Made by a program: the position numbers and the translations under genes. Shown here piece by piece: positions 1 to 11,190 of a DNA stretch of 64,000 nucleotides. The DNA is taken from assembly GCA_020205615.1 (NCBI GenBank), contig CM035162.1:40476464-40540463 (forward strand), written 5' to 3'. The notes below the pieces were generated by a model. That model was given only the letters and a program-made list of their open reading frames with translations, did no database searches and was not told where the DNA came from. This DNA comes from Panax quinquefolius. Lineage: Eukaryota; Streptophyta; Magnoliopsida; Apiales; Araliaceae. Numbering within the stretch: the stretch's first letter is position 1; the number at the start of each line of letters is the position of its first letter.

Positions 1-287
1 GGATCACCTCTAGAGGCCATACACTTGGGTGGCTTACATTGATCAAAGGAAGGAATCTACCAGGAGATTCAAGGAGATCGCGGAGAAGTAGGAGGTGAAC
101 TCGTACCTGAGGAAGCTCGTTTCTACAAGGGTATGATTTTATAATTTCTTATTCTTCGTTTAATTAATAATAAGCATAAAGGATGATCCGGGTAATTGGT
201 TTGTGAAAAAATTTTAAAATCTGATTTTATTTCGCTTCCGCTAATTTTTCAATTTGATTGCTACTTTGATTTTCACAAAACCTAACA
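1..287 (+). repeat. 5' LTR of Copia-1, terminal 287 bases only
   Basis: It matches 7666-7953 almost base for base and ends in ...CCTAACA immediately before the primer binding site. Visible differences are c/t in gtacctgagg versus gtacttgagg, a/g in atttgattg versus atttggttg, and one extra a in a poly-A run in the 3' copy. The low divergence points to a young insertion. Confidence 0.93.
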
Positions 288-288
288 G

Positions 289-302
289 TGGTATCATGAG
301 CC
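289..302 (+). other. Primer binding site (tRNA-iMet type) of Copia-1
   Basis: The sequence tggtatcatgagcc directly follows the LTR end. It matches the usual plant tRNA-iMet site TGGTATCAGAGCC apart from one inserted t. It would prime minus-strand cDNA synthesis. Confidence 0.85.
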
Positions 303-2113
303 AAACTTTATGCGAATTATTAATTATTCTGATTCTATATATGTATGGGTATATATTTTGAATAATTTATTGGGCATAATTTGTTGTATAAAATTAGTAT
401 TTTATGAGAAAAAAAAAGGCGTAAAGCTGTTGTTTTTTTTTCTTTCGGTTTTACGCTGAACAAGTTATGTTAAAAACAGCTTTCCGTGTAAAGCTGAGAC
501 GGTTTTTCTATAATATGATTCACGTCTGATATGATATATATATATATATATATATTATATATGATAGTTATATATATTGTTAACATGTGATCCTGACATC
601 TTCGGTAAAATGGGTATATCATATACCGTAATTATTTATATCAAGTTACCTGAAGCTTTTTAATACCATATATAGTAATTATATATTATAATATATATGG
701 TCACATTCTTATTTGATTATATGGATGTGCAGGATCAACATGCCTTTTATTAACGTGATTCATAAATTTTATTTTATTTTTAACACGCCACAACGTTCGG
801 TAATATATTATATATATTATCATAATAATTTTATAATTAAAATAAAGAGTTTATTTTAATCTTGAAATTGGATTTCATGCAACATAAAATTGCCCATTAA
901 ATGATACTCATATATATATGGAATGATTTTATTTATTGATACATATGGTGATATGTATGATAATAAATGGGATTGATTATGGACAATTGACCAATGTGAT
1001 TGGATTTATTTTAGTTGGATGTTTGAATGAATGGGTTTTATTAAATGGGGTCTGCATGCACTGCGTCTTTTCTCGGTTTTCTTATTGATGTAAATTCTAT
1101 CTCTCTCCTATGTACTTCCCTCGATCACGATCAAGGTTTCTTTAAATTAAATAGTTTATGTAATAGGACTAGTTAGAATTTTTCAAGAACCAAGATCAAG
1201 GAGCAAGGAGCGCTAAAAGACCCGTTTGTAATGGAGCCCGGTTTTAAATGTAATAGTTATATTTAAATGTTTATTCTTTTGCACCTAGGGTTTGACCTTT
1301 TGGTTCACTTGGTGGCTCTAGTGAACCAAACTAGAATAAAAGTCCATAATCAATCAAGGGTAGAATATTGTATTCTATATGTGCATGCTAGTATTATATA
1401 TATTATATATTATGCAAACATGCTTCGCATGTTTAATAATATATTATGCGCGTTTTTATATATATATTTGCATGCGCGCTAAACAAGATGAGACAAATAA
1501 TAACAAATCCCTCAAAGTTTTTATATATTAAGTCTTAAGCGTTCAAAGATATTTAGAATATCGAACGTCGCCTTCTAGCATGATAAAATTAATAGAGTAT
1601 TAAATATTTAATATGAGTTTGTTGTGTCACCACAAGGCAAGTATTAAGTATTTAAGATGTTAATTTATCACATTTGATGCTTATAAAGAAAATTGAACAA
1701 TATTGTTTTGTTGTGTAACCACAAGGGCGATATTTTTCTTTTTTGAATATATGGAAGTGCTAGGTTGGACTTAACTTAGATAATTTTGATTCGGATGTTC
1801 CACCACTTGATCAAAATAATCTAAGAGGCAAAACATAAGGAGTTACATGATGATGTAATTGACAAGGAGTTGTCTACCTATTTATTTATATATAGTTTAT
1901 TGTGTCACCACAAGGCTATATATATTTGAAATGGGATCCTTATTCTCACTAGCAAAAACTTTAATTAGATTTTGCCGAACTATATAAATGAGGGTAATAT
2001 AGTTTGAAGAAAATAGTGGGAGATACCAATATAAAATAAGACCTAATTTATTTTGGTAATTAATTAAATGAATGTTTGCTAAAATATTGTTTTTCACATG
2101 CGAAATTTTGAAA
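303..2113 (+). other. Long untranslated leader of Copia-1, no gene
   Basis: About 1.8 kb of AT-rich sequence separates the primer site from gag. It holds a (TA)n run near 535-554 and a hairpin at about 1421-1439 (aaacatgcttcgcatgttt). A chain of inverted repeats between about 1535 and 1928 is listed separately. A short ORF at 1267-1482 shows no recognisable domain and I treat it as chance. Confidence 0.7.
1535..1928 (+). other. Chain of hairpins with a repeated loop in the Copia-1 leader
   Basis: Three copies of TTGTGTMACCACAAGG (1622-1637, 1711-1726, 1900-1915) each sit at the tip of a longer inverted repeat whose outer arms differ between copies. The first extends over 1581-1670 (arms beginning tgataaa and ending tttatca). 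The second covers about 1683-1742 and the fourth about 1883-1928. A further hairpin at 1775-1825 (arms cttagataattttgat and atcaaaataatctaag) has a related loop containing ccaccac. A simpler hairpin lies at 1539-1566. Different arms that each stay complementary suggest RNA structure is conserved. The role is unknown; packaging, dimerisation or translation control are inferences only. Confidence 0.6.
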
Positions 2114-2982
2114 ATGTCACATTCACTAATTTCACTGCGTAGCATACTTGATGCTAACAAACTGACTGGACCGAACTACACGGACTGGTTAAGGAATCTG
2201 AGAATTGTTCTCACTACTGAAAAGATTTCTTATGTCCTAAATTCGCCCGTACCTGCAAAAGTTGCAGAGACAGCCTCTAAGGAAGAGATTGCTACTTTTA
2301 AACTGTGGCAAGATGATGCATCCGTGGCTCAATGCATCATGCTCGCATCCATGAAAGTAACGAGCTTCAGCCATCGTCGTTAATGAAAACATGGATGCTC
2401 CTACTATGCTTTCGCACCTTCGAGAGTTGTATGGTGAGCAAAGTAGGGGCGACTAGATATGAAATATCTAAGGAGCTCTTCCGATCTCGGATGACCGAGG
2501 GCACTACTGGTTGAGACTCATGTCCTAAAGATGATCAATCTGATTGAACGCGTCTTGGACAACTTGGGTTCGTCGTGGATGGGGAATTGAGTCAAGATTT
2601 AGTCTTGCGGTCACTCCCGGACACCTTCTCATAATTTGTTGTGAATTTTCACATGAATAAGTTGGATGTCGACTTGCTCAATTACTTAACATGTTGAAAA
2701 TCTACTTGGAAGGTCACTTCCCATCCAAGAAGAACCATGTCTTCTTGGTGGATGATTCTTCCAAGAAAAGGAAGAGGCCCAAGGTATCTTCTCGAAAAGA
2801 AGAAATCCAAGAAGGCTAAGGAAAGGCGAAAGTGAAGGATCAAAAGAAACTCGATCCAAATTTAGCAAAGGAATTTGCTTCCATTACAATAAGTAGAAGT
2901 CATTTGGAAGAGGAACTGCAAGGATTATCTTGCAGAACAAAAGCAGAAGAAGCTTGGAGAAGCTTCGAATCCTAATCAAGGT
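2114..2982 (+). pseudogene. gag: Copia-1 gag (nucleocapsid/capsid), frameshifted
   Basis: Gag would form the virus-like particle in the cytoplasm. I choose ATG 2114 because the product then begins MSHSLISLRSILDANKL, the usual start of this copia gag type, with TGPNYTDWLRNLRIVL just after; an upstream ATG at 2072 is in frame but adds unrelated residues. The frame breaks near 2383. It resumes in other frames through MLSHLRELYGEQS, RYEISKELFRSRM (to about 2505) and LLNMLKIYLEGHFPSKKNH (about 2690-2745). The CCHC knuckle at about 2873-2925 reads CFHY...HWKRNC, so its second cysteine has become tyrosine. Several single-base indels make the gene non-functional as written. Confidence 0.85.
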
Positions 2983-4384
2983 TTGTTTATGATTGAAATT
3001 AATTTTTCTGAAAGTCAATCTTCTACTTGGGTATTGGATACCGGATGTGGTTCTCACATATGTAATAATATGCAGGGACTGGTCAGAAGTAGAAAGCTGA
3101 GCAAGGATGAGGTCGTCCTACGAGTGGGAAATGGAGCAAAGGTTGCTGCATTAGCTGTAGGGATTTATTGTTTAGCACTGCCTACGGGCAAGTTCATTAA
3201 TTTAAATAATTGTTATTTTGTTCCAAATATCATTAGAAACATTACTTCTATCTCTGTATTGGATATGGATGGTTTTAATATTATAATAAAGAACAACAGT
3301 TGTTCTATTTATAATGATAATGTTTTATATGGTGTTGGTAATTTGCGAAATGGACTTTATATATTTGACTTGCATGAAAATATATTTCAAATTGAACAAA
3401 CTAAGAAAAGGAAAAGAGATGATGTTAATTATACCTTCATGTGGCACTGTAGACTCGGTCATATTAATGAAACAAGATTATCCAAGTTGCATAAAGATGG
3501 GCTCCTAGAGCTATCTCGATTATGAATCATATCCAACCCGTGAATCTTGTCTCATGGGTAAAATGACTAAATCTCCTTTTAGTGGAAAAGGAGAAAGAGT
3601 TCTGAGTTGTTAGCGTTGGTACACACGGATGTATGTGGACCTATGACAACGACCGCATACGAGGAGGGTATTCTTATTTTATTACATTCACTCGACGACC
3701 ACTCAAGATTTGGATATGTGTATTTAATGAAATACAAATCTCAATCATTTGAAAAGTTCAAAGAGTTCGAAGTGAAGTTGAGAAGCAAAACCGGTAGAGT
3801 ATTAAGATTCTTCGATCTAATCGAGGAGGAGAATACTTAAGTGGTGAGTTTCTCAATTGTCTCAAAGAAAATGGTATAATCTCACAATGGACTCCACCAG
3901 GACGCCACGATGAATGGTATATCCGAAAGGAGAAATCGAAAATTGTTGGACATGGTTCGATCTATGATGAGCTTTACCGACCTTCCGGTTTCCTTCGGGG
4001 ATATGCCCTAGAATCGGTTTGCATATACCTACTTAACAAGGTACCTACAAAATCCGTCCCCAAGACCCCATATGAGTTATGGATAGGAGGAAACCAAATC
4101 TTAAGCATGTTAAGACTTGGGTTGTCCACTTATGTCAAAAAGTTTGAAAACGATAAAGTCTGCAGACTAGATCCGACAAATGTAGATTTGTGGGATACCC
4201 TAAAGAAACATCGGGGTATTATTTCTATCATCCAACCGATCAAAAGGTGTTTGTTATGCGAAACATGCCGCCTTCTTGGAAAAGGAGTTTATCCTTGAAG
4301 GGGTCGATGGGGAGTAAGATATATCTTGAAGAGGTTCAAGAACCACAAAATACTACGATCAAAGTGAGGTACCTAACCAAGTAG
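2983..4384 (+). pseudogene. pol: Copia-1 protease, GAG-pre-integrase and integrase, degenerate
   Basis: The segment opens with an aspartic protease whose active site WVLDTGCGSH is intact (D at 3037-3039). The GAG-pre-integrase motif MWHCRLGHINE follows at about 3439-3471, in the same 180-codon open stretch (2983-3525). The integrase core starts with HTDVCGPM (catalytic D at 3628-3630) and YVYLMKYKSQ. The frame then breaks at about 3838, and the second catalytic aspartate region is hard to read. Downstream remnants include the PYELW and WIGG region near 4068-4090 and the HPTDQKVFV-type end near 4230. Stops and indels are spread throughout. Together these would have processed the polyprotein and inserted cDNA into the genome. 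Confidence 0.85.
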
Positions 4385-6060
4385 AGATTCATACATACCA
4401 CACCCTATTCAGTAAATCGGAAGAGTACCAAAGATACCAGACAGTATGGACTTGTCATAGAAGATGACAATGAGGTACGCATCATAGATGATGATGATCC
4501 ATTGAATTACTTAACAAGGCTATGAGTAGTAAAGACTCGGAGAAGTGGCGAAGAAGCCATGAAATCCGAAATGGACTCCATGTATAAGAACCAAGTATGG
4601 ACTTTGGTCTCACCACCAAGGCATTAAGCCTATTGGGTGTAAATGGGTCTTTAAAAGAAAGATTGAAAGCGGGGCGGCAAGGTAGAGACCTATAAGGCCT
4701 GATGGTTGCAAAAGGTTTCAAACAAAGACAAGGAGTTGACTATGACGAAACCTTCTCACCAAAGAGTGATGATCAAGTCCATTCGGATTTTACTTGCGAT
4801 TGCGACTTACCATGACTACGTAAATCTGGCGGATGGGCGTGAAAATGGCCTTCCTCAATGGGAAACTTGAGGAAGATGTGTATATGACACAACCGAGGGA
4901 TTTGTTTCAAAGGATGGAACAAATCAAGTCTCAGAAGCTACTGACGATCCATTTATGGATTAAAGCAAGCTTCTCGTAGGTGGAACATCCGTTTTGATGA
5001 GATAATCAAAGAGTTTGATTTTATCAAAAATGAGGATGAACCATGTGTGTACAAGAAGGTTAGTGGGAGCGCTATTTCATTCCTTGTATTATATGTTGAT
5101 GATATATTACTGATAGGGAATGATATTCCTATGTTGCAATCAATTAAAATCTGGTTATCTAAACACTTCTCCATGAAGGACTTGGGAGAAGCATCCTATA
5201 TTTTGGGGATAAAGATCTATAGAGATAGATCTAAAAGGATGCTTGGCTTGTCCCAAGGAACGTACATTGACTTGATGCTAAAGAGGTTTAGCATGGAAGA
5301 TTCCAAAAGAGGTCTCATGCCGATGAGCCATGGAATACATCTCTCAAGAAACAAGCCCCAAAGACACTGAGGAAAACCGTATGAGTAAGATTCCTTATGC
5401 TTCAAAAATAGGATCTATCATGTACTGATGATATGTACTAGACCAGATGTCGCTCATGCACTTAGTGTAACAAGCGAGATATCAGTCGAATCCGGAGAAG
5501 AACACCGGAAGGCGGTGAAAAATATCCTAAAGTACTTAAGAAGAACTAAGGATGTATTTCTTGTCTCACTGGTGGATCCGAATTAAAACTAGAGGGCTTC
5601 ACAGACTCAAGTTTTCAAATGCACCAAGATGACAATAAATCCATTTTGGGGTATGTGTTTACCTTAAAACGGTGGCGCATGAGTTGGAAGAGTTCCAAGC
5701 GAAAAAATGATTCTTGATTCAAAGGATGTGAGGCAGAGTACATAGTGCAAGTGAAGTCGCAAAGGAAGTCATTTGGATGAAGAAGTTCATTACCGAACTT
5801 TGTGTGGTTCCTAATATTAAAGGACCAGATGCCTTTATTCTCGTGACAACACTTTGGAGTCATTGCATGCTAAGGAACCCGTGTCTCATCGTAAATCCAA
5901 ACACGTGTTCATGACGATTTTATTTGATCGGAGATCATTGAAAGAGGAGACGCCACCTGAGCGTGTGAACTCTCAAGACAATATTGCGAGATCCATTTAC
6001 TAAAGCATTAACACAACAATGAGTTTGATCGTCACTTAGAGAAGATGGGTATGAGATACC
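4385..6060 (+). pseudogene. pol: Copia-1 reverse transcriptase and RNase H, degenerate
   Basis: The RT palm motif YVDDILLIGND is intact at 5092-5124, inside the longest open stretch (5047-5370), and is followed by SKHFSMKDLGEASYILGIKI. Upstream fragments include the VAKGF..RQGVDYDETFSP region near 4705-4760 and YGLKQASRRWN near 4953-4985. RNase H remnants include TRPDVAHALSV near 5441-5475, YLRRTKD near 5534, and the CEAEY motif near 5730, where the codon order is disturbed by a stop. The C-terminal end lies close to the polypurine tract. Breaks are mostly single-base indels, which contrasts with the near-identical LTRs. Confidence 0.87.
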
Positions 6061-6078
6061 ACGGCGATTGGCTTTAGT

Positions 6079-6091
6079 CTGAAGTGGAGAT
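6079..6091 (+). other. Polypurine tract of Copia-1
   Basis: The purine-rich run ctgaagtggagat lies immediately upstream of the inferred LTR start TGAAAGTATT at 6092. It is the expected primer for plus-strand synthesis. Confidence 0.65.
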
Positions 6092-7953
6092 TGAAAGTAT
6101 TATGCATACAAGCCAATCATGTATGATGATAAAGCATATCTTGTGTAATCAATCTTATTTATTTATTAATAAAAGAATTATTTATTAAAGGCATTTATTA
6201 TCTACATGGTCTTTGTTTTAATAATATGTGATAAACCCATAGTTTTAAGCAATGCTTTTAGAATCATGATGAGATCATGCTAATGAGATCTAAATTCTTA
6301 GATAGCTTAAAACTAAAATGTTCCCAATCAATGGATTACAAAAGGGGATTAATGAATCCAGATAGATTGAGTACGTCGTTGTTTTGCTCATTGGATGAGG
6401 ATGATTGATCTCATGATCATTTGTGTGGAGACACTAAAGCAAGTATGTAGGTGCTTATTAGAGAATAATTTCAATTGAACGTGACTCGCTAAGGAAATAC
6501 CTAATGGAGTTTTACTTACCCGTCAATAGGAATTCCTCAGAGTGATAGTAGTACAAATGATCCTTAGACTTGAGATCATCATAGTATCTTATATATAATG
6601 AATTACACTTTGACTTATTCCTTAAGACTCTTAGAGTATATCAAAGGGTATGCTTGGGTGTAATAAGTTATATATGAAGATAATGAATGACCAATAAAGA
6701 ATCTACCACTTCTAGTAAAAAGGAGAAATGTCCTATGTGATTCGATAAATGACAACCCAGGAATCCTTGGCCAAGGTGGAATGAAATTAGAAAGTAGTTT
6801 CTAATTTGCATTCATTAGAGTTATGCATTTAGGAATCGAAATACATATAATTAAATAAAATAAGACTTGACAAAGAATTCCATGTCTTATATTTAATTGG
6901 GACATTGTATGGTGGAAGGATTGAATTGCATGCGGTAACTATTTACTCAAAGGTTCTTTTATGATTAATGTTGAAATCTATATTATCTGGAAAGTCGTTG
7001 ATCATTAGGAGGCTTATCCCTATTGTAGAATAAATATTATTTATTTAAATAAATTATTTGTTTAATTTATTTATTTAAATGAGATTAGAATTGTTCTAAT
7101 TGATTTATTCACAACCTGGTTTAATATGGAGAACCTAAAGGGTCACACCATAAAAGGAAGAATAATTATTTAAGAAGTTAATGGCATAATTGTAATAATA
7201 TGTTAAGTATATTTAATTTAATCATGGTGATAGAATAAATTAAATAGCTTAATATTTATTATTTAATATTTTAGAAATATTAAATATAAATTAATAAGAG
7301 GATTCTTATTAATATTATTACAATTATTATTATTTTAATTTCTAAAAGGTTTAGGAATTAATTTAATATAAGTACTCTCATTTATTCCTAATTGGATTAG
7401 GAAGGAAAATTAGTTAAAGGAGTTTAATTAATTACCCCTAATAAGATTAAGGAGCCCATTTAATTAAAAGAGTTTAATTAAATAAATAATACCTTATTTT
7501 AATTAAAATAGGGTTACATGATATCTTTATAAGAGGAGTCTTATATCAGATATCTTATATACGTAATTCCAAGAGTTGAAGAGTACGCCTCCTTTTTCTA
7601 TTCAGATAGGAAAAACTAGGGTTTGAGCCAATACTCCTTCTTCTTGAAAATTCTTCTTCTTTGGTGGATCACCTCTAGAGGCCATACACTTGGGTGGCTT
7701 ACATTGATCAAAGGAAGGAATCTACCAGGAGATTCAAGGAGATCGCGGAGAAGTAGGAGGTGAACTCGTACTTGAGGAAGCTCGTTTCTACAAGGGTATG
7801 ATTTTATAATTTCTTATTCTTCGTTTAATTAATAATAAGCATAAAGGATGATCCGGGTAATTGGTTTGTGAAAAAAATTTTAAAATCTGATTTTATTTCG
7901 CTTCCGCTAATTTTTCAATTTGGTTGCTACTTTGATTTTCACAAAACCTAACA
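6092..7953 (+). repeat. 3' LTR of Copia-1 (about 1.86 kb)
   Basis: The right end is fixed by the match of 7666-7953 to window bases 1-287 and by terminal ...CCTAACA. The left end at TGAAAGTATT is inferred from the polypurine tract, because the 5' LTR start is not in the window. The LTR is very AT-rich in its U3 portion. A probable TATA box lies at about 7526. It contains no ORF of note. Confidence 0.85.
7526..7536 (+). promoter_or_regulatory. Probable TATA box in Copia-1 LTR
   Basis: tttataagagg lies about 430 bases before the LTR end, followed by a less AT-rich stretch typical of an R/U5 region. The same arrangement (tatataaggagagg) occurs in the related LTR fragment at about 24151. This is inferred from motif and position only. 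Confidence 0.4.
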
Positions 7954-9261
7954 CTATCTGCCCCATTTTATTATCCAGATTCTTTATCGAAACACCTTGA
8001 CTTTTCACATTCATATAAACTTGACTCAATAACTTATCTTGCTCACTAATCCTTTTATCTATAGCTACAATAAATTTTTCTAAAGCTTCTTCTAGACTTG
8101 TTTTCCTCTCTGGCTGTTGCTAAGTCTGATTTTGAAATTCAGATGGGTTTTGTGGTTTAGGTGCCTGACCTTGATTATTACTCCATGAGAATCCCGTATG
8201 ATTTCTCTAGCCCGGGTTATATGCATTTTGAGTCGGATAAGGTTGGACTGATCGATTATAGCTTCCCACGTACTGAGCTGATTCGGCATTGATGGCACAT
8301 TGATCTGTAGCATGACCCCCAACACACAACTCACAAACCATGGCTACTTGCGGTGCTGATGGTGGACCCCATGTTTCAATCTTCTTAGTTAACACGAAAA
8401 CCTGTGCTGCCAACGCTGTCGTTGCATCCAATTCAAACTTTCCCGGTGTTTTTGGAGGATTAGACCTATTCATTGGCCACTGATAGTTATTGTTGGCCAT
8501 CGTTTCTAGCAGTTGATAAGCCTCATCAAAATTCTTAGACATGATTGCTCCACCTGCTGCTGCATCAATATTGGCTCTTGTGGACGCGTGCAAGCCATCA
8601 CAGAATATCCCAACATGCATCCACTGTGGAATTCCATGATGTGGACATTTGCGGAGCATATCCTTAAATCTTTCCCAAGCCTCATATAATGTCTCGGAGT
8701 CGAACTGTGCAAAAGTGTGAATATCGTTCCTTAGTTTTGCTGATTTTGCTGGTAGGAAAAACTTAGCTAGGAATTTTTGAGCTAAGTCATCCCAAGCGGT
8801 GATTGAACCAGCTGGCAGTGAGTGTAACCAACTCCGAGATTTGTCTTTTAACGTAAACGAAAACAACCTCAACCATATAGCATCTTCCGAAATATTGTTG
8901 AATTTGAAGGTGTCACAAATTTCCATGAAACTCAAGATGTGCTCATTCAGATCATTTGTCGAACTACCCCCAAACTAAACTACATTTTGTAGCATCTGTA
9001 TCGTTCCCGGTTTGATCTCGAAACTATTTGCATTAATAATATTCCTCCGAATACTCGATCAGATATCTCATGGATCGCTCGCATGGCATAATCCCTAAGC
9101 GATTTTTGTTCTTCCCCTCCCATGTCTACTGGTATTTCTTTTGCCGCCAGATCTTCTTCCAAAGGTATAACCTCACTAGTCAGCCGCAATTTCTGAAACT
9201 TCCTTTCGATATCGTCTATGTAAGGAAAAAGTTCATTTTTAGCCTTTGATCTAGTGTGCAT
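7954..9261 (-). pseudogene. gag: Athila-like gag, truncated by Copia-1
   Basis: The start ATG at 9261 gives MHTRSKAKNELFPYIDD. A frameshift near 9060-9000 is followed by the main capsid domain in 8935-8207 with FMEICDTFKFN, RLFSFTLKDKSRSWLHSLP and YEAWERFKDMLRKCPHHGI. The zinc knuckle CELCVGGHATDQC has the CX2CX3HX4C spacing seen in Athila-type gag. A second frame change near 8215 leads to a glutamine-rich tail and LDNKMGQI, where the copy ends at the copia insertion. Between 8980 and 8936 the frame again differs (VVQFGG region). As a capsid/nucleocapsid gene it is non-functional. Confidence 0.85.
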
Positions 9262-9361
9262 ACACTCACAAAGAATTCTTGCAAATACAATAAGAAAAAT
9301 AAATAACGTTTAAATTAAGATCGAATTGATTATAACTAATATGGAATTAATATTAATAAAG

Positions 9362-9382
9362 AAGTCCCCGGCAGCGGCACCA
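9362..9382 (-). other. Primer binding site (tRNA-Asp-like) of Athila-like element
   Basis: Minus-strand reading is tggtgccgctgccggggactt, close to the Athila-type site TGGCGCCGTTGCCGGGGA. It lies about 100 bases upstream of the gag start and six bases after the LTR end. Confidence 0.82.
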
Positions 9383-9388
9383 AAAACT

Positions 9389-10142
9389 TGTTGGTCGATT
9401 TCACAATCAATAAATATGTGCAAGTGTACACAGTCAACAAGTAATAAAGTGATAAGATAAAGTGTCGATCCCACAGAGAATTCTAATCAATAAATTCCAA
9501 CTACTAGCACTATACCAATTCAATTTTATTTAAACAAAGTAAAAGTGTGATTTTTGAAATAAGAAAACTAAATTAATCAATTAAAAATTGATTATTCTAA
9601 AATTTAATCAACTAAATAAAAACTAAGATTTGACAAATTAATTCAGATAAATAAGGTTAAGACTCCAATATCCCCAATTATGAACTATAAACCAATTATC
9701 CAATTATCCCAATTATTATACCTACTGAATTGTTAACATGAATTTTAAGTGTCAAAAGCCCTTTTCCAAGTGATCAATTAACTTTTATTCAATCAAATTA
9801 ATATTGCGATATTCCTATTCAAAACAATTAAATTAAACTCATTAAATTCCAATTCCCAAAGTGTTACATGCAGTGAACATATAGCTCATGATATATGTTT
9901 TTGAGGTTCATGTATTCTTTCCCAAACAAGTTTTTGAGGTTCATCTATTTTTTGAGGTTCATGTATTCTAACTTAAAATTATTTACCAGATAGCCATTCA
10001 ACAGCTCAAATCTCCAATTCACCCTTGCATCTCCCGAATCTACAAAATAACAACTAAACACAGTAAAAATGCTTCTAAAAGACTCGAGAATACAACAATT
10101 TAAGCCCACGTATATCCGCTTCATGGGTATATTACCCAATCA
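9389..10142 (-). repeat. 5' LTR of Athila-like element (754 bp)
   Basis: On the minus strand it runs from TGATTGGG at 10142 to ...CCAACA at 9389, with the primer site just beyond. The right boundary agrees with the point where similarity to the intact Chromo-A2 copy (near 43590) ends. A short tandem repeat, ttttgaggttcatgtatt in about three copies, occupies 9897-9970. The predicted target duplication is tcaag (10143-10147). Confidence 0.72.
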
Positions 10143-11190
10143 TCAAGCCTCAAGTATTGCTCATGATATTCACGGCTTTTGGAGTATATGAGGATGTCAT
10201 CAATAAAGACAACCATGAAATGATCCAAATATTTCTTGAATACTCGGCTCATCATATCCATGAAGGCAGCAGGAGCATTAGTCAATCCAAAGGACATGAC
10301 TAGGAATTCGAAATGCCTGTACCGAGTCCTGAAAGCAGTCTTTAGAATGCCATCAGTTTTAATCTTTAATTAATGATATCCGGAACGAAGATCGATCTTT
10401 GAGAAGAATGTGATGCCTTGCAACTGGTCAAACAAGTCATCAATACGAGGCAACGGGTACCTATTTTTGACAGTGACATGGTTCAACTCCCGATAATCAA
10501 TACAAAGTCGCATAGTCCCATCTTTCTTCTTCACGAATAGAATAGGAGGACCCCAAGGAGACGTACTAGGATGAATGAAACCGATGTCTAACAATTCCTG
10601 AAGTTGGGTCTTTAACTCCTGAAGTTCAATAGGAGCCATTCGATATGGGGCTTTGGAAATGGGTTTTGTACCGGGTTCAAGGTCAATACAAAATTCAATT
10701 TCACGCTCTGGAGGTAGGCCAGGAAGTTCTTCAGGGAATACATCAGGTAATTTAATAACAATAGAAATATCATTCAAAACTGACGCATTTTTGTTTAAAT
10801 CCGTGACATGTGCTAAGAAAGCTTGACATCTATTTTTCAATAAACGAATAGCTTTATGGCTTGAGATGACAGTGATTGATTTTAATGGTTTGGTTGCTTG
10901 AATTCACATAATAGGTTGGTTAGGAATATAAAAGCTAACAACCTTACAAAAACAATCAATTTTTGCATGATGAGTAGTTAACCAATCAATCCCTAGAATT
11001 ACGTCAAACACAAGTATTTTTAAGGAAATAAGATCGACAGGTAATGTGAGGGTACCGATTTGAACCAAACAAGACTTATAAACAGTGGATGTAATGAAGG
11101 TTTCTCCCAACGGAGTTTCAACAGATAAGTCAAAGTCTAATTTCTCCGGAGTCAAATTTAAACGTTGAGCGCAAGTAGGAGTTTATGATA
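10143..11190 (-). pseudogene. pol: Chromo-A1 protease (partial) and reverse transcriptase
   Basis: The open segment 10840-10370 carries [35 protein letters not shown] and [12 protein letters not shown], then a TAA where Chromo-A2 has a glutamine codon. Reading on leftwards come the [12 protein letters not shown] and VFIDD motifs (about 10213-10199), after which the Athila-like LTR begins at 10142. The protease C-terminal half is at 11155-10904 ([20 protein letters not shown]). The protease active-site segment is missing: about 55 bases present in Chromo-A2 near 44650 are absent at about 11179. These domains would mature Gag-Pol and copy RNA to DNA. Confidence 0.87.

Larger units (their letters stand above)
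1..7953 (+). mobile_element. Copia-1: Ty1/copia LTR retrotransposon, 5' LTR truncated by window edge
   Basis: Bases 1-287 recur at 7666-7953 with only about two substitutions and one 1-base indel, so they are the two LTR ends. A tRNA-iMet-like primer site follows the left copy. The order gag, protease, integrase, reverse transcriptase, RNase H is copia-type (integrase before RT). Every domain is recognisable, but the frame is broken many times. The 3' LTR is about 1.86 kb, so only the last 287 bases of the 5' LTR lie in the window. The right flank is gag of an Athila-like element, so Copia-1 inserted into that element; the predicted 5-bp target duplication is ctatc (7954-7958). I do not assign the copia lineage; the long LTR is compatible with Angela/Tork-like elements. 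Confidence 0.93.
7954..10142 (-). mobile_element. Athila-like Ty3 element, 5' portion only (LTR, primer site, gag)
   Basis: Reading leftwards on the minus strand come an LTR (10142 to 9389), a tRNA-Asp-like primer site, a gag start at 9261, and gag sequence that stops abruptly at 7954 where Copia-1 begins. The right edge abuts the RT gene of Chromo-A1, so this element inserted there. Its protease, pol and 3' LTR should lie upstream of this window, beyond Copia-1. The primer site and the gag zinc-knuckle spacing are typical of the Athila/Tat branch. Confidence 0.82.
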
